Source: Dyella lutea (GTDB lineage Bacteria; Pseudomonadota; Gammaproteobacteria; Xanthomonadales; Rhodanobacteraceae). Taken from it: a stretch of 64,000 nt of DNA. The position numbers and the translations under genes were made by a program. Where the stretch lies: the NCBI RefSeq assembly GCF_024158035.1, contig NZ_JAMZEK010000003.1:186001-250000 (forward strand). The letters run 5' to 3'. This document shows positions 26,959-36,213 of this stretch, one piece after another (position 1 is the first letter of the stretch; every line of letters starts with the position of its first letter). A model generated the notes under the pieces. The model did no database searches. It was not told where the DNA came from and worked only from the letters and a program-made list of their open reading frames with translations.

Positions 26959-28510
26959 CGGCAGGTTGCTTGTCGGTGCGCCAGCGGGCGATGCGCGGAA
27001 AGCGCACGGCGACGCCGGACTTGTGGCGGCCAGAGAGTTGCACGGCCTCGAACGCCAGCTCGAACACGTGCAGCGGCTCGACCGCGCGCACCGGGCCGAA
27101 ACGCTCGATGGTGTGCGCGCGGATCCAGCGGTCCAGGCGGGCGATCTCGGCGTCGTCCAGCCCGGAATAGGCCTTGGCCACGGTGACCAGCTCGTCGCCG
27201 TCCCACACGCCGAAGCTGTAGTCGGTGAACAGGCCGGCGCGGCGGCCGTGGCCGGGCTGGGCGTACAGCAGCACGGCGTCCAGCGTGTGCGGGTCGACCT
27301 TCCACTTCCACCAGTCGCCGCGTTTGCGGCCGACCCGGTAGGGCGAGTCGAGGCGCTTGAGCATGAGGCCTTCGGTCTGGCGCTCGCGCGCGTGCGTGCG
27401 CTCGGCGGTGAGTGCGTCCCACGCGTCGGCCACCAGGGCGGGTGACAGCATCAGCGCCGTGTCCGTGGGTTCAAGCAGTTCGGTCAGGCGGGCTCGGCGT
27501 TCGTGCAGCGGGCGTTCGCGCAGGTCCTCGCCCGCGCATTCGATCAGGTCGTAGGCCATGAAGCGCACCGGCGTGCCGGCCAGCAGCTTCGGGCCGGGCT
27601 TGAGCTTGCCGATGCGCTTCTGCAGCGCGGTGAACGGCAGCGGTCTGGCCGTCTGCACGTCCCAGGCCAGCAGCTCGCCGTCGAGCACGCCATCCATCGG
27701 CAAGGAGGCGGCTGCCTGTTCGATTTCCGGGAAGCGGCCGTCCAGGCGCTCCTCGCCGCGCGACCACAGCCCGGCTCGGCCCTCGCGCCACATCAGCTGG
27801 GCGCGGATGCCGTCCCACTTCCACTCGGCCAGCCAGTCGCGCGGATCGCCCAGCGCGGTGACTTCGCCTTCGAGCGGCGAGGCGAGGAAGAACGGGTAGG
27901 GGCGATCGGCCAGGTGCTCGTCCTCGCCCACGGGTGCGGCCAGTGCGGCGAGCGCCCGCGATGTGGGTTTCCATGTGCCGCTCAGGCGATGCGCGATGAG
28001 GTCGGTGGGCTGGCCCGACCACGCCGCCAGCGCCTGCACCACCAGCCGCTGCGACACGCCCACGCGCAGCGCGCCGGTGATCAGCTTGTTGAGCAGGAAC
28101 ACCTGCTCCGGCTTCAGCGCAAGCCACCAGCTCTGCAGGGTGGCGATGCGTTCGGCGCTGTCCAGCTTGGCCAGCGCGGGCAGGTGCTGCTCCAGCCACA
28201 CGTGCAGCGGCACCTCGCCCAGCGAGCCGTCACCGGGCGGAAGCATCAGGGCGATGGTCTCGGCCAGGTCGCCCACGTGCTGGTAGCTGTCCTCGATCAG
28301 CCAGTCGGCGTATCCGGTGGCTTCGGCCAGCGCCTGGCGCAGCTCGGTGGCGGTCGCCAGGCGACGCAGTTTGCCGCCGGCCAGCACGTGTACCGCCCAA
28401 GCGGCGTCGGCGGGCGGCGCCTCGCGCAGGTAGGCGGCCATCGCCTCGCGCTTGGCCAGCGTGGAGGCGGTGCGGTCGAGCTCGGCGTAGAGCTTGGCAA
28501 ACCGCCGCAT
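26915..28510 (-). CDS. ATP-dependent DNA ligase (LigB-type, bacterial)
   Basis: A 531-residue ligase. An N-terminal helical DNA-binding domain (about 1-190) precedes the nucleotidyltransferase core with the AMP-accepting lysine in EWKWDGIR and the motif GVLDGELLAWD. The OB domain has GLMLKRLDSPY and DWWKWK. It seals nicks using ATP, in addition to the usual NAD-dependent LigA. Start ATG 28510 shares one base with the exonuclease stop. Confidence 0.94.
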   Translation of the reverse strand: MRRFAKLYAELDRTASTLAKREAMAAYLREAPPADAAWAVHVLAGGKLRRLATATELRQALAEATGYADWLIEDSYQHVGDLAETIALMLPPGDGSLGEVPLHVWLEQHLPALAKLDSAERIATLQSWWLALKPEQVFLLNKLITGALRVGVSQRLVVQALAAWSGQPTDLIAHRLSGTWKPTSRALAALAAPVGEDEHLADRPYPFFLASPLEGEVTALGDPRDWLAEWKWDGIRAQLMWREGRAGLWSRGEERLDGRFPEIEQAAASLPMDGVLDGELLAWDVQTARPLPFTALQKRIGKLKPGPKLLAGTPVRFMAYDLIECAGEDLRERPLHERRARLTELLEPTDTALMLSPALVADAWDALTAERTHARERQTEGLMLKRLDSPYRVGRKRGDWWKWKVDPHTLDAVLLYAQPGHGRRAGLFTDYSFGVWDGDELVTVAKAYSGLDDAEIARLDRWIRAHTIERFGPVRAVEPLHVFELAFEAVQLSGRHKSGVAVRFPRIARWRTDKQPADADHLDDLRRLATG

Positions 28511-29517
28511 CAGCCGCCGCTCTCGCTGTCGCGCTCGCGCAGCAGACGCAGCGGCTGGGCGTCGTGACCGAGGTCGCGCAGGTGGCGGATCAGCGTCTCG
28601 CCGTCGCCGTGGGTGATGTAGATGCGCCTCGCGCCGCTCTGCTGCACGCTCTGCAGCAGGCCGGGCCAGTCGGCGTGGTCGGACACCACGAAGCCGCGGT
28701 CGTAGCCGCGCCGGCGGCGGCTGCCGCGGATCTGCATCCAGCCCGATGCGAAGCCGGTGGAGGCCTTGGCGAAACGCTTCATCCACGGCGAGCCCGCGGC
28801 CGAGGGCGGCGCCATGATCAGCTCGCCGGCAAAATCGCGCCCGCGCGCCGACTCGCTCACCGGCTCGGTCGGCACCATGCGCACGCCCGCCTCGCGGTAC
28901 TGCTCCACCAGCCGCAGCATCGCGCCGTGCAGGTGCACGGTGCGCTCGGTCCGCACGGCCAGTTCGGCGAGAATCCTCTGCGCCTTGCCCAGCGCGTAGC
29001 AGAACAGCACCGCCGGCACGCCGCGCCGCGCGCAGTCGCCCCACCAGGCCGAGAGCTCGTCGATCACCGCGTCCATCGGCGGCCAGCGGTATACTGGCAA
29101 TCCGAACGTGGACTCGGTAACGAACACGTCGCAGCGCACCGGCTCGAAGGGCTCGCAGGTGGGATCCGGGTCGCGCTTGTAGTCGCCTGAGACCACCACC
29201 ACGCGGCCGTCCAGCTCCATCCGCACCTGCGCCGAACCGAGCACGTGCCCGGCCGGATGCAGCGACACGGTCACCGGCCCATGGCGGAAGGCCTCGCCAT
29301 AGCCGTGCGCGGTGATCGATGCGTCCTGGCCCAGCCGCTCGCGCATCAGCCCCAGCCCGGCAGCCGCCACGTCGTAGTGGCCGCTGCCGCTGCGGGCGTG
29401 GTCGGCGTGCGCATGCGTGACCACGGCCCGTCGGACCGGCTCCATCGGATCGATGAAAAAGTCACCAGCCGGACAGTACAGGCCTTGGGGGCGGGGCAGG
29501 AGCAGGTCGTCGGGCAT
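28510..29517 (-). CDS. Ligase-associated DNA exonuclease (MBL fold)
   Basis: A 335-residue metallo-beta-lactamase/beta-CASP nuclease. THAHADHA is the zinc-binding motif; LHPAGHVLGS, VVVSGDYKRD and VVSDHADW complete the site. It heads the cassette Exo-ligase-Lhr-PdeM, matching a four-gene module studied in Pseudomonas putida and thought to repair DNA ends. I start at 29517 (MPDDLLLPRP), where family similarity begins; the upstream open frame is not convincing. Confidence 0.92.
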   Translation of the reverse strand: MPDDLLLPRPQGLYCPAGDFFIDPMEPVRRAVVTHAHADHARSGSGHYDVAAAGLGLMRERLGQDASITAHGYGEAFRHGPVTVSLHPAGHVLGSAQVRMELDGRVVVVSGDYKRDPDPTCEPFEPVRCDVFVTESTFGLPVYRWPPMDAVIDELSAWWGDCARRGVPAVLFCYALGKAQRILAELAVRTERTVHLHGAMLRLVEQYREAGVRMVPTEPVSESARGRDFAGELIMAPPSAAGSPWMKRFAKASTGFASGWMQIRGSRRRRGYDRGFVVSDHADWPGLLQSVQQSGARRIYITHGDGETLIRHLRDLGHDAQPLRLLRERDSESGG

Positions 29518-29698
29518 CGCTCGGAAGTCTGTCGCGCGTCGCGTGCAGGTGCGGTCATGGTGTCGAGCCCGGCAACGGACGTCGTTGTGGGCGAATACGC
29601 ACGGCGACGGCTGGCGGTTCCCGGAACTGTCGCGCGTGCTTGGTGGATAATCTCCCCATGGTCGCGCGCCGGCCCGGCAATGAAAGGCAAACAACGGA

Positions 29699-30982
29699 AT
29701 GTCGATGGAACGGGTGCTACGCCGCTTTTCGGTCGCCCAGCGGATCGGGGCGATCATTCTGCTGCTGCTCGCTCCGCTGGCGACGCTCAGCGTCGTGAGC
29801 ATGGCCGTGCTCAACCGGCAGGAGATGGCTTTCCGCGATTCGGTGGAAGAGTCGCTGCATACACTGCTGCCGCTGTCGACGCTGGAGCAACTGCTTCAGC
29901 GTGCCATGGTCGACGAGCTGGAGGCGCAGTCGCACGAGTCGGTGCCGGATTTCGCCTCGCTGACCGACAACATCGACCACACGTTCGCAACGGTCGAAAC
30001 GAGTGGTGCCGGCGCCGACGTGCCGATGGATCGCCTGACCGCCGCGCAGCAGGCCTGGGTGCAGGCTCGGCCCTCCGTGCAGCGGCTGATCGAACAGGTG
30101 ACCCGTTCCCAGGCCGGCGACGGCGACGTGACGGCTGCACTGTCGCGGCGCGAGCTGAGCAAGGCGATCAGCGACGTCCGAGATGCGCGCAAGCACCTGG
30201 CCGCCGCCGTCAAGGGACGCTACGAGCGGGCGGCGGCGATGCGCCACCGGCAGCTGTGGTGGCTGGTGTTCGGCTGGGCGATCACGTTGGCCGCCGCAGC
30301 GGCCATGATCGTCATCGTGCTGCGCTCCATCCTGCGGCCGATCCACGAGCTGGGAAGCTCGGCAGGCCGCTTCGCCGCAGGCGACATGTCGGCGCGGCTC
30401 AAGGTGCGCGGGCGGGATGAGCTGAGCATGCTGGCCGAGCAGTTCAACGCGATGGCGGCCTATTGGGAGCAGACCCATCGCGAGGCGATGGCCGAGGCCA
30501 CGGTGGACGCGCTCACCGGCCTGCCGAACCGCCGTCGCATCCTCGCGCTGCTGGCGGCCGAACTGGATGTGCATCGGAGCGGGCAGCGCCCGCTGGCCGT
30601 GTTCATGGTCGACCTCAACAACTTCAAGTCGATCAACGACACCTACGGCCATGCCGCGGGCGACGAGGCGCTGGTGTGGGTGGCCGAGCGGATGCGCGCC
30701 GTGCTGCGTGAGGGCGACCACCTGGGGCGGCTGGGCGGAGACGAGTTCCTGATCGTGCTGCCGGACACCTCGCCCGAGCAGGCTCGCGAGCTGGGGGAGC
30801 GGATGGCCGGTGCCATCGCCTCGGCAGCCGCCGGCAGCACCACGCGCCCGACGATCGGCCTGGGCCTGGCCACCGCGCCGGAGCACAGCTGGCACATGGC
30901 CACGCTGTTGGGCCAGGCCGACCAGGACATGTACCTCGGCAAGCGACGGGCGAGGCTGGACCGGAATGACGACGTGATGTGA
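29699..30982 (+). CDS. Membrane-bound diguanylate cyclase
   Basis: A 427-residue sensor. A first membrane segment (about 12-38) and a second (about 185-207) bracket a helical periplasmic domain. A HAMP domain (about 208-262) and a GGDEF domain (about 268-425) follow. The active-site loop GGDEF is near residue 346, with the inhibitory site REGD five residues before it, so activity is probably limited by product. It makes cyclic di-GMP. A second ATG is at 29705. Confidence 0.92.
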   Translation: MSMERVLRRFSVAQRIGAIILLLLAPLATLSVVSMAVLNRQEMAFRDSVEESLHTLLPLSTLEQLLQRAMVDELEAQSHESVPDFASLTDNIDHTFATVETSGAGADVPMDRLTAAQQAWVQARPSVQRLIEQVTRSQAGDGDVTAALSRRELSKAISDVRDARKHLAAAVKGRYERAAAMRHRQLWWLVFGWAITLAAAAAMIVIVLRSILRPIHELGSSAGRFAAGDMSARLKVRGRDELSMLAEQFNAMAAYWEQTHREAMAEATVDALTGLPNRRRILALLAAELDVHRSGQRPLAVFMVDLNNFKSINDTYGHAAGDEALVWVAERMRAVLREGDHLGRLGGDEFLIVLPDTSPEQARELGERMAGAIASAAAGSTTRPTIGLGLATAPEHSWHMATLLGQADQDMYLGKRRARLDRNDDVM

Positions 30983-30986
30983 GCCG

Positions 30987-31544
30987 TCAGCCGCGCCAGT
31001 TCGCATGCACCTCCCAGAACGCCGCCGCACGCCGGTATGCCTCACGATCCAGCGGCACGCCGGAGCCGCCTTCTTCCACGCCGAGCGCGTTGCGCAGCAT
31101 GGTGATCGGCACCATCGGGATTTCCTCCGGTTCCATCGTGTAGAGGCAGCCGACCACGCCCCAGTCGGCCTCGATCGGTTCGCCTTCCTTGGCCAGTTGT
31201 TCGCGGCTGTAGAGGATCGGTAGCAGGTAGTTCGCCACGGGCGGTTCGACGCCCTCGAACCAGCGCACCAGCACCGGCAGTTCCTGTTTCGTGCGAGCCT
31301 CGTAGGCCGAGCACAGCAGGTGGCGGTTGGCGTCGGTGATCGGCACGGCCATGCAGCGCGTGGAGGTCCAGTTGCGGTGCACGTGCAGGCGGCAGAACGG
31401 CGCGTAGCCCTCCAGCACCTTCAGCGGGGCCTCCTCGTTGAGGCGCTGCTCGAAGGCTTCGGGGCCGCAGTCCTGGATCGTGTTGCGGCGGGACTCGCGG
31501 GGAAACAGGCGGGCGCGGGCGAACGGGGTGAGGACGATGGACAT
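30987..31544 (-). CDS. DUF3228 family protein
   Basis: A 185-residue soluble protein with conserved stretches VLEGYAPFCRLHVHRNWTST and EPEEIPMVPITMLRNALG, characteristic of DUF3228. Function unknown. It converges on the cyclase gene with four bases between stops. No signal peptide or membrane segment is visible. Confidence 0.8.
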   Translation of the reverse strand: MSIVLTPFARARLFPRESRRNTIQDCGPEAFEQRLNEEAPLKVLEGYAPFCRLHVHRNWTSTRCMAVPITDANRHLLCSAYEARTKQELPVLVRWFEGVEPPVANYLLPILYSREQLAKEGEPIEADWGVVGCLYTMEPEEIPMVPITMLRNALGVEEGGSGVPLDREAYRRAAAFWEVHANWRG

Positions 31545-31596
31545 GGCGGGATCGGACGGAAACGGCCGCCCAGCTTAGCCCGCCCGGCCCAACGCG

Positions 31597-32556
31597 TCAG
31601 GCCTGGGCCGGGGTAATCACTTCCACCGTGACGTGGACCAGCTCCTCATGCACCGACAGGTGCTCGCGTACCTGCGCCGGCGTCACCGGCTCGTGGCTCA
31701 CCAGGGCCAGCACGCAGGCGTAGCTGCCGCGGCCCACGCGCCACACGTGCAGGTCACTGATCGCCGCCCGTGGCAGTTGCTCGCGCACCACGTCGCGGAC
31801 CTCTTCCACCACCGGGTGGTGCATCTCGGCATCAAGCAGGATGGCGCCGGACTCGCGCAGCAGCCCGATCGCCCAGCGTGTCACCAGCACCGCGCCGACG
31901 ATCCCCATCATCGGATCCAGCCATGACGCGCCGAAGAAGCGGCCGCCGAGCAGGGCGCCGATCGCCAGCAGCGAGGTGGCAGCGTCGGCGATCACGTGGA
32001 TGTAGGCCGCGCGCAGGTTGACGTCGTGGTGGCCGTGGCCGCGATGGTTGTGGCCATGCTCGTGGTGATGCTCGTGCGAGTGACCGTGACCGTGATCATG
32101 CGGCGTGTCGCGCAGCAGCCAGGCGCACAGCAGGTTCACCGCCAGACCCAGCACGGCGATCGCGATCGCCTCGTCGTAGTGGATCGGGCTCGGCGAGAAC
32201 ATGCGCTCGACCGACTGCCACAGCATCAGCGCGGCCACCACGCCCAGCAGCAGGGCGCTGCTGAAGGCGCCGAGGATCTCGATTTTCCAGGTGCCGAAGG
32301 CGAAGCGACGGTCGTTCGCGTAGCGCCGCGCCAGTACATAGGCGCCCAGCGACAGGCCCATCGCCAGCGCGTGCGAACTCATGTGCCAGCCGTCGGCGAG
32401 CAGGGCCATGGAGTTGAGCGCATAGCCACCCACCACCTCCACCACCATCATCACCAGGGTGATCACCACCACGCGGCGGGTATTACGCTCCGCATGGCGG
32501 GTGTCGTGGGTAAAACGGTGGTCGTGCCGGTGGGCGGAAACGTCGATGGTGGTCAT
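31597..32556 (-). CDS. dmeF: Cation diffusion facilitator DmeF-like
   Basis: A 319-residue inner-membrane metal exporter with six membrane segments. LLADGWHMSSHA provides the first transport-site residues (HxxxD-type in segment II), and AAYIHVIADAATS in segment V the second. A histidine loop (HDHGHGHSHEHHHEHGH) lies between segments IV and V. The C-terminal domain ends after VEVITPAQA. The divergent RcnR-like regulator points to nickel or cobalt as cargo, as in DmeF of Rhizobium and Agrobacterium. Confidence 0.9.
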   Translation of the reverse strand: MTTIDVSAHRHDHRFTHDTRHAERNTRRVVVITLVMMVVEVVGGYALNSMALLADGWHMSSHALAMGLSLGAYVLARRYANDRRFAFGTWKIEILGAFSSALLLGVVAALMLWQSVERMFSPSPIHYDEAIAIAVLGLAVNLLCAWLLRDTPHDHGHGHSHEHHHEHGHNHRGHGHHDVNLRAAYIHVIADAATSLLAIGALLGGRFFGASWLDPMMGIVGAVLVTRWAIGLLRESGAILLDAEMHHPVVEEVRDVVREQLPRAAISDLHVWRVGRGSYACVLALVSHEPVTPAQVREHLSVHEELVHVTVEVITPAQA

Positions 32557-32573
32557 GGGCGGGTGTCGGTTGG

Positions 32574-32590
32574 ATACTCCCCCGTAGTAT
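32574..32590. promoter_or_regulatory. RcnR/DmeR-type operator
   Basis: ATACTCCCCCGTAGTAT is an inverted repeat (ATACT/AGTAT) around a run of C, the form known for RcnR and DmeR operators (TACT, G/C tract, AGTA). It lies between the divergent dmeF and rcnR-type genes, 17 bases from each start codon, where a bound repressor would block both. Confidence 0.8.
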
Positions 32591-32606
32591 AGGTCAGGAG
32601 CAGGAC

Positions 32607-32876
32607 ATGTCCCATGTGCAAGGTGATGCGAAGAAGCTGCTGGCGCGGGTGCGCCGCATTGGCGGCCAGCTCGGCTCGGTGGAACGCGCCATCGCCGAGG
32701 GCGCCGAATGCGGCGCCGTGCTGCAGCAGCTGGCCGCCGTTCGCGGCGCCGTCAACGGTCTGATCTTCCAGATGATGGAGGGCCACCTGACCGCGCACGT
32801 GGGCGGTCAGGACAGTGGCATGCCGGAAGAGGAACTGGCGCCCGTGCTGGCGGTGCTGCGCAGCTATATGAAGTAG
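32607..32876 (+). CDS. RcnR/DmeR-type metal-sensing repressor
   Basis: An 89-residue all-helical repressor of the CsoR/RcnR family. The residues His3, Cys35, His60 and His64 are exactly the nickel/cobalt ligands of E. coli RcnR; the sequence VLQQLAAVRGAVNGL is nearly the same in RcnR. Metal binding should release it from the operator and permit DmeF expression. It is divergent from dmeF with a 50-base gap. Confidence 0.92.
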   Translation: MSHVQGDAKKLLARVRRIGGQLGSVERAIAEGAECGAVLQQLAAVRGAVNGLIFQMMEGHLTAHVGGQDSGMPEEELAPVLAVLRSYMK

Positions 32877-32882
32877 CCGCGA

Positions 32883-34652
32883 TCAGGCGACGAACTGCAG
32901 CTTCGCCAGCTCCGCGTACAGGCCGCCTTCGGCCAGCAGGCTTTCGTGCGTGCCCTGCGCCACGATGCGGCCGCCGTCCATCACCACGATGCGGTCGGCG
33001 CGCTGCACGGTGGCCAGCCGATGGGCGATCACCAGCGTGGTGCGACCTTTCTCCAGCCGCTCCAGCGCCTGCTGGATCGCCGCCTCGGACTGTGCGTCCA
33101 GCGCCGAGGTGGCCTCGTCGAGCAGCAGCAGCGGGGCGTCGCGCAGGATGGCGCGGGCGATCGCCACGCGCTGGCGCTGGCCGCCGGACAGGCGCACGCC
33201 GCGCTCGCCCATCTCGGCCCGGTAACCGTCGTCCAGCGCGCTGATGAACTCGTGCGCCTCAGCGGCCCTGGCTGCTTCGATCACTTCGGCGTCGCTGGCG
33301 TCCTGCCGGCCGAAGCGGATGTTGTCCGCCGCGGTACCGCTGAAGATGATCGTCTCCTGCGGCACCAGCGCGATGGCGCCGCGCAGATCCGGCAGGGTGA
33401 GCGCGCGCAGGTCCACCCCGTCGAAGGTGATGTGGCCCGACTGCGGGTCGTAGAAGCGCAGCAGCAGGCCGAACACCGTGCTTTTGCCGGCGCCGGAGGG
33501 GCCGACCAGGGCGACCGTCTCGCCCGGGTTCACCATCAGGCTGAAGTCTTCCAGCGCGGCGGTATTCGGGCGGGTGGGGTAGTGGAAACGCACGTGGTCG
33601 AAGTGCAGCGCGCCGCGGGCGGGCGAGGGCAGGGCCAGGGGCTGCGCCGGGGCGGTGACCTGCGGCGTCTCGGCCATCAGTTCGCCGATGCGCTCCATCG
33701 CGCCGGCCGCGCGCAGCACGTCGCCCCACACCTCGGAAAGACCCGCCACCGAGCCGGCGGCGAACACCGCGTACAGCACGAACTGGCCGAGCACGCCGGC
33801 GTCCAGCGTGCCGGCCAGCACGTGGCGGGCGCCGGCCCACAGCACCAGGGTGATCGCGCCGAACACCAGCACGATCACCGACATGGTAAGCAGCGCGCGC
33901 ATGCCGATGCGACGGCGTGCCGTGGCCAGGGCGAGGCGGATGGCCAGGCCGTAGCGGCTGCTCTCGATGCCTTCGCGGGCGTAGGCCTTCACGGCGGTGG
34001 CGGCGTTGAGGGTTTCGTTGGCGATGGCGGCGGCGTCGGCAAGGCGATCCTGGCTGGCGCGCGAGAGCTTCTGCACGCGGCGGCCGAAGACCAGGATCGG
34101 CAGCATCACGCCGGGAATCACCAGCGCGGTGAGCCCGGCCAGCGAGGGCGCGGTCCAAACCATCGCCACCGCCGCGCCGAGCAGCATCACCGCGCTGCGC
34201 AGAGCGACCGACACGCCTGAGCCGACCAGCGCTTGCACCACCTCGGTATCGGCGCTCAGGCGCGAGGTGAGTTCGCCCACGCGGCTCTTCTCGAAGAACT
34301 CCACGTCCAGCCGGATCACGTGGGCGTAAAGCGCATCGCGCAGCGAGGCGAGCGAGCGTTCGCTCAGCAGGGTGATGCAGAAGTAGCGTCCCGCCGTGGC
34401 GACGGCGAGCACCAGCGCCACGCCGAACAGCGCCAGGAAGGTCTCGTTGATCACCGCCAGGCTGGAGGTGCCGAAGCCCTGGTCGATGATGTGGCGGAAC
34501 GCCATCGGCAGCACCAGCGAGGCGCCGGAGGACAGGCCGAGGAACACCAGCCAGCCGATCGCCAGGGCCTTGTGCGGCCTGAGATAGGGCCAGAGAGAAC
34601 GCAGAGAGGTCAGGCGACGGGAGGAGCGGGACTTGCCGGCGTCGTCGGTCAT
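32883..34652 (-). CDS. MsbA-like ABC exporter (fused TMD-NBD)
   Basis: A 589-residue half-transporter. Six membrane segments occupy about 30-320. The ATPase has GPSGAGKST, LSGGQRQRVAIARA and LLLLDEATSALD. Similarity is to the bacterial MsbA/ABCB group; cargo (lipid, drug or peptide) is not evident. Start ATG 34652 is chosen because the charged N-terminus begins there. It follows yigZ on the same strand after 128 bases and converges on the rcnR-type gene. Confidence 0.88.
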   Translation of the reverse strand: MTDDAGKSRSSRRLTSLRSLWPYLRPHKALAIGWLVFLGLSSGASLVLPMAFRHIIDQGFGTSSLAVINETFLALFGVALVLAVATAGRYFCITLLSERSLASLRDALYAHVIRLDVEFFEKSRVGELTSRLSADTEVVQALVGSGVSVALRSAVMLLGAAVAMVWTAPSLAGLTALVIPGVMLPILVFGRRVQKLSRASQDRLADAAAIANETLNAATAVKAYAREGIESSRYGLAIRLALATARRRIGMRALLTMSVIVLVFGAITLVLWAGARHVLAGTLDAGVLGQFVLYAVFAAGSVAGLSEVWGDVLRAAGAMERIGELMAETPQVTAPAQPLALPSPARGALHFDHVRFHYPTRPNTAALEDFSLMVNPGETVALVGPSGAGKSTVFGLLLRFYDPQSGHITFDGVDLRALTLPDLRGAIALVPQETIIFSGTAADNIRFGRQDASDAEVIEAARAAEAHEFISALDDGYRAEMGERGVRLSGGQRQRVAIARAILRDAPLLLLDEATSALDAQSEAAIQQALERLEKGRTTLVIAHRLATVQRADRIVVMDGGRIVAQGTHESLLAEGGLYAELAKLQFVA

Positions 34653-34780
34653 GGGAGTCGCTTGCGGGGCATCAGCTGCTTGAGGTGGGGTGGCCGGGCG
34701 GGGTTTCAATGCGCGCGTCCCTGCATCGAGCGGAGCGCAGCGTGCCCCGGTCGGCCCCGGCGAGCGTCCGCGACTGCGCG

Positions 34781-35377
34781 TCAATCCAGCCGCTTGCCCT
34801 CGCTGCGCCCTCGTGTGAGGTCGACGATGCGCGCCTGCGCCTCGGCCACACGGCTTTCCGGCAACTGCAGCCGCAGCCGTGCGCCGCTGGCGTGGAACTG
34901 CTCGTCGGTCACGCTGGCGTCCAGCTCCTCCAGCCGCGCCTTGAGCAGGGCGAGGTCGGCGAATTCGCAGTCCAGGGCCAGGGTGGCCCTGGGCACGATC
35001 GGTACCCGTTCGGCCAGCCGCAGGCATTCGGCGGCGGTGCCGCCGTAGGCACGGGCCAGGCCGCCGGCGCCAAGCTTGATGCCGCCGTACCAGCGGGTGA
35101 CCACCACCACGGCACGGTCGATGCCCTGGCCCTCGATCGCATGCAGGATCGGTCGGCCGGCGGTACCGCCCGGTTCGCCGTCGTCGTTGAAGCGGTAGGC
35201 CTGGCCGATGCGGTAGGCCCAGCAGTTGTGCGTGGCCGCCGGATCGCCCACCTCCTGCACGAAGGCGAGCGCTTCCTCGGGCGAGTCGACCGGGGCGGCC
35301 TGGGCGAGGAAGCGGCTCTTCTTGATGTCCTGCTCGTGCCGACAGCGTTCCGCAAGTGCGGCGAGTGCGTCGCTCAC
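34781..35377 (-). CDS. yigZ: YigZ/IMPACT family protein
   Basis: A 198-residue protein with the IMPACT motifs KKSRFLAQ, DDGEPGGTAGRPIL and VVTRWYGGIKLGAGGL. The family includes the eukaryotic translation regulator IMPACT; in bacteria the role is unclear. It begins with GTG that overlaps the stop of the probable anti-sigma gene (GTGA), indicating translational coupling. Confidence 0.9.
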   Translation of the reverse strand: MSDALAALAERCRHEQDIKKSRFLAQAAPVDSPEEALAFVQEVGDPAATHNCWAYRIGQAYRFNDDGEPGGTAGRPILHAIEGQGIDRAVVVVTRWYGGIKLGAGGLARAYGGTAAECLRLAERVPIVPRATLALDCEFADLALLKARLEELDASVTDEQFHASGARLRLQLPESRVAEAQARIVDLTRGRSEGKRLD

Positions 35378-36213
35378 GGCGTCCTGTCCAGGTGGCGGCG
35401 AAGGTCGTCAGGCAGCGGCCAGTCGGGATGGCTGTCGTGGAAGGTCCGCAGCCGCTTGTCGGCCTCGACGGTCTTGCCTTTTGCGTAAAGCACGCGGATC
35501 GCATCCAGCTCCACCTCGGGGCTGGAGGCGACCGACGTTTCGATCGTGGCCGACCCGGGGGCCGGAGCAAACCTCGGCGCAAAGGCCGCCGGCGCCGACG
35601 GCGGCGCGGGGGCCGCCGGTGCCGCCATGCGGGCGGCCCCGAGCGCGTCGGCCTCCGATGCGCGGATCTGCCCGCGCGGCGACGGTGCTGCCGGGGGAGT
35701 CGACGCCGGTGCCATGCGCTCGGCCATGCGAGGAGCGGCGACCGGTGCCGGTGCGCGCCGTGCCAGTGCCGGGGGCGGCGGGTTGGCGGGGCTGGCCCGG
35801 CCGGCAGCCATCGCGGGTTCGCTGGCGACGGACTTCATCGCTGGAGTCCCGCGCGGGGGCGGACTGGCGAGGCCGGCTCCGGGCGGCATGCGAGTCGCAT
35901 CGTTGCGGGCGGCTTCCATCGCCGCCGCGGGCGCGGAAGGGGACGACGTCTCGCGCGCCGGCATCTCCCGCATGCGCCAGGCCAGGCCCGTCGCAAGCAC
36001 GACCGTGGCGGCGGTGCCCAGCGCGATCGGCCAGCGCCGCGGGCGTCGCGCCTGCACCGTGGGTTGACCGGCCTGCGCGGCCGCCTGCCGGATCGCGGCG
36101 TCCAGCGCCGGAGCGGGTTCGGACGGTGGCAGCCGGCCATACAACGCCCTCAGCTCGGCCTCGCCGGGCAGGTCGTCGTCGTGCGTGGGATCGGGCGGCA
36201 GGGGTGTGGTCAT
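35374..36213 (-). CDS. Probable anti-sigma factor (single-pass, low complexity)
   Basis: A 279-residue protein. The acidic N-terminus (ELRALYGRLPPSEP) resembles short cytoplasmic anti-sigma segments. One membrane segment follows at about 62-79 (ALGTAATVVLATGLAW), then about 150 residues rich in Ala, Pro and Met. The final 55 residues form a TPR-like helical end. It overlaps the ECF sigma gene by four bases, the main reason to call it an anti-sigma factor. No zinc-binding HxxxCxxC motif is present. Confidence 0.65.
   Translation of the reverse strand: MTTPLPPDPTHDDDLPGEAELRALYGRLPPSEPAPALDAAIRQAAAQAGQPTVQARRPRRWPIALGTAATVVLATGLAWRMREMPARETSSPSAPAAAMEAARNDATRMPPGAGLASPPPRGTPAMKSVASEPAMAAGRASPANPPPPALARRAPAPVAAPRMAERMAPASTPPAAPSPRGQIRASEADALGAARMAAPAAPAPPSAPAAFAPRFAPAPGSATIETSVASSPEVELDAIRVLYAKGKTVEADKRLRTFHDSHPDWPLPDDLRRHLDRTP

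Noticed and set aside
29623-29651. GGAACT and GATAAT upstream of the membrane diguanylate cyclase
   Set aside because: GGAACT looks like a sigma-E -35 box but the second element is not TCTGA, and as a sigma-70 promoter the -35 is poor. Not enough to call.
32041-32099. Histidine-codon-rich tract that looks like a simple repeat
   Set aside because: It encodes the histidine loop of the metal exporter, so it is explained by coding function.
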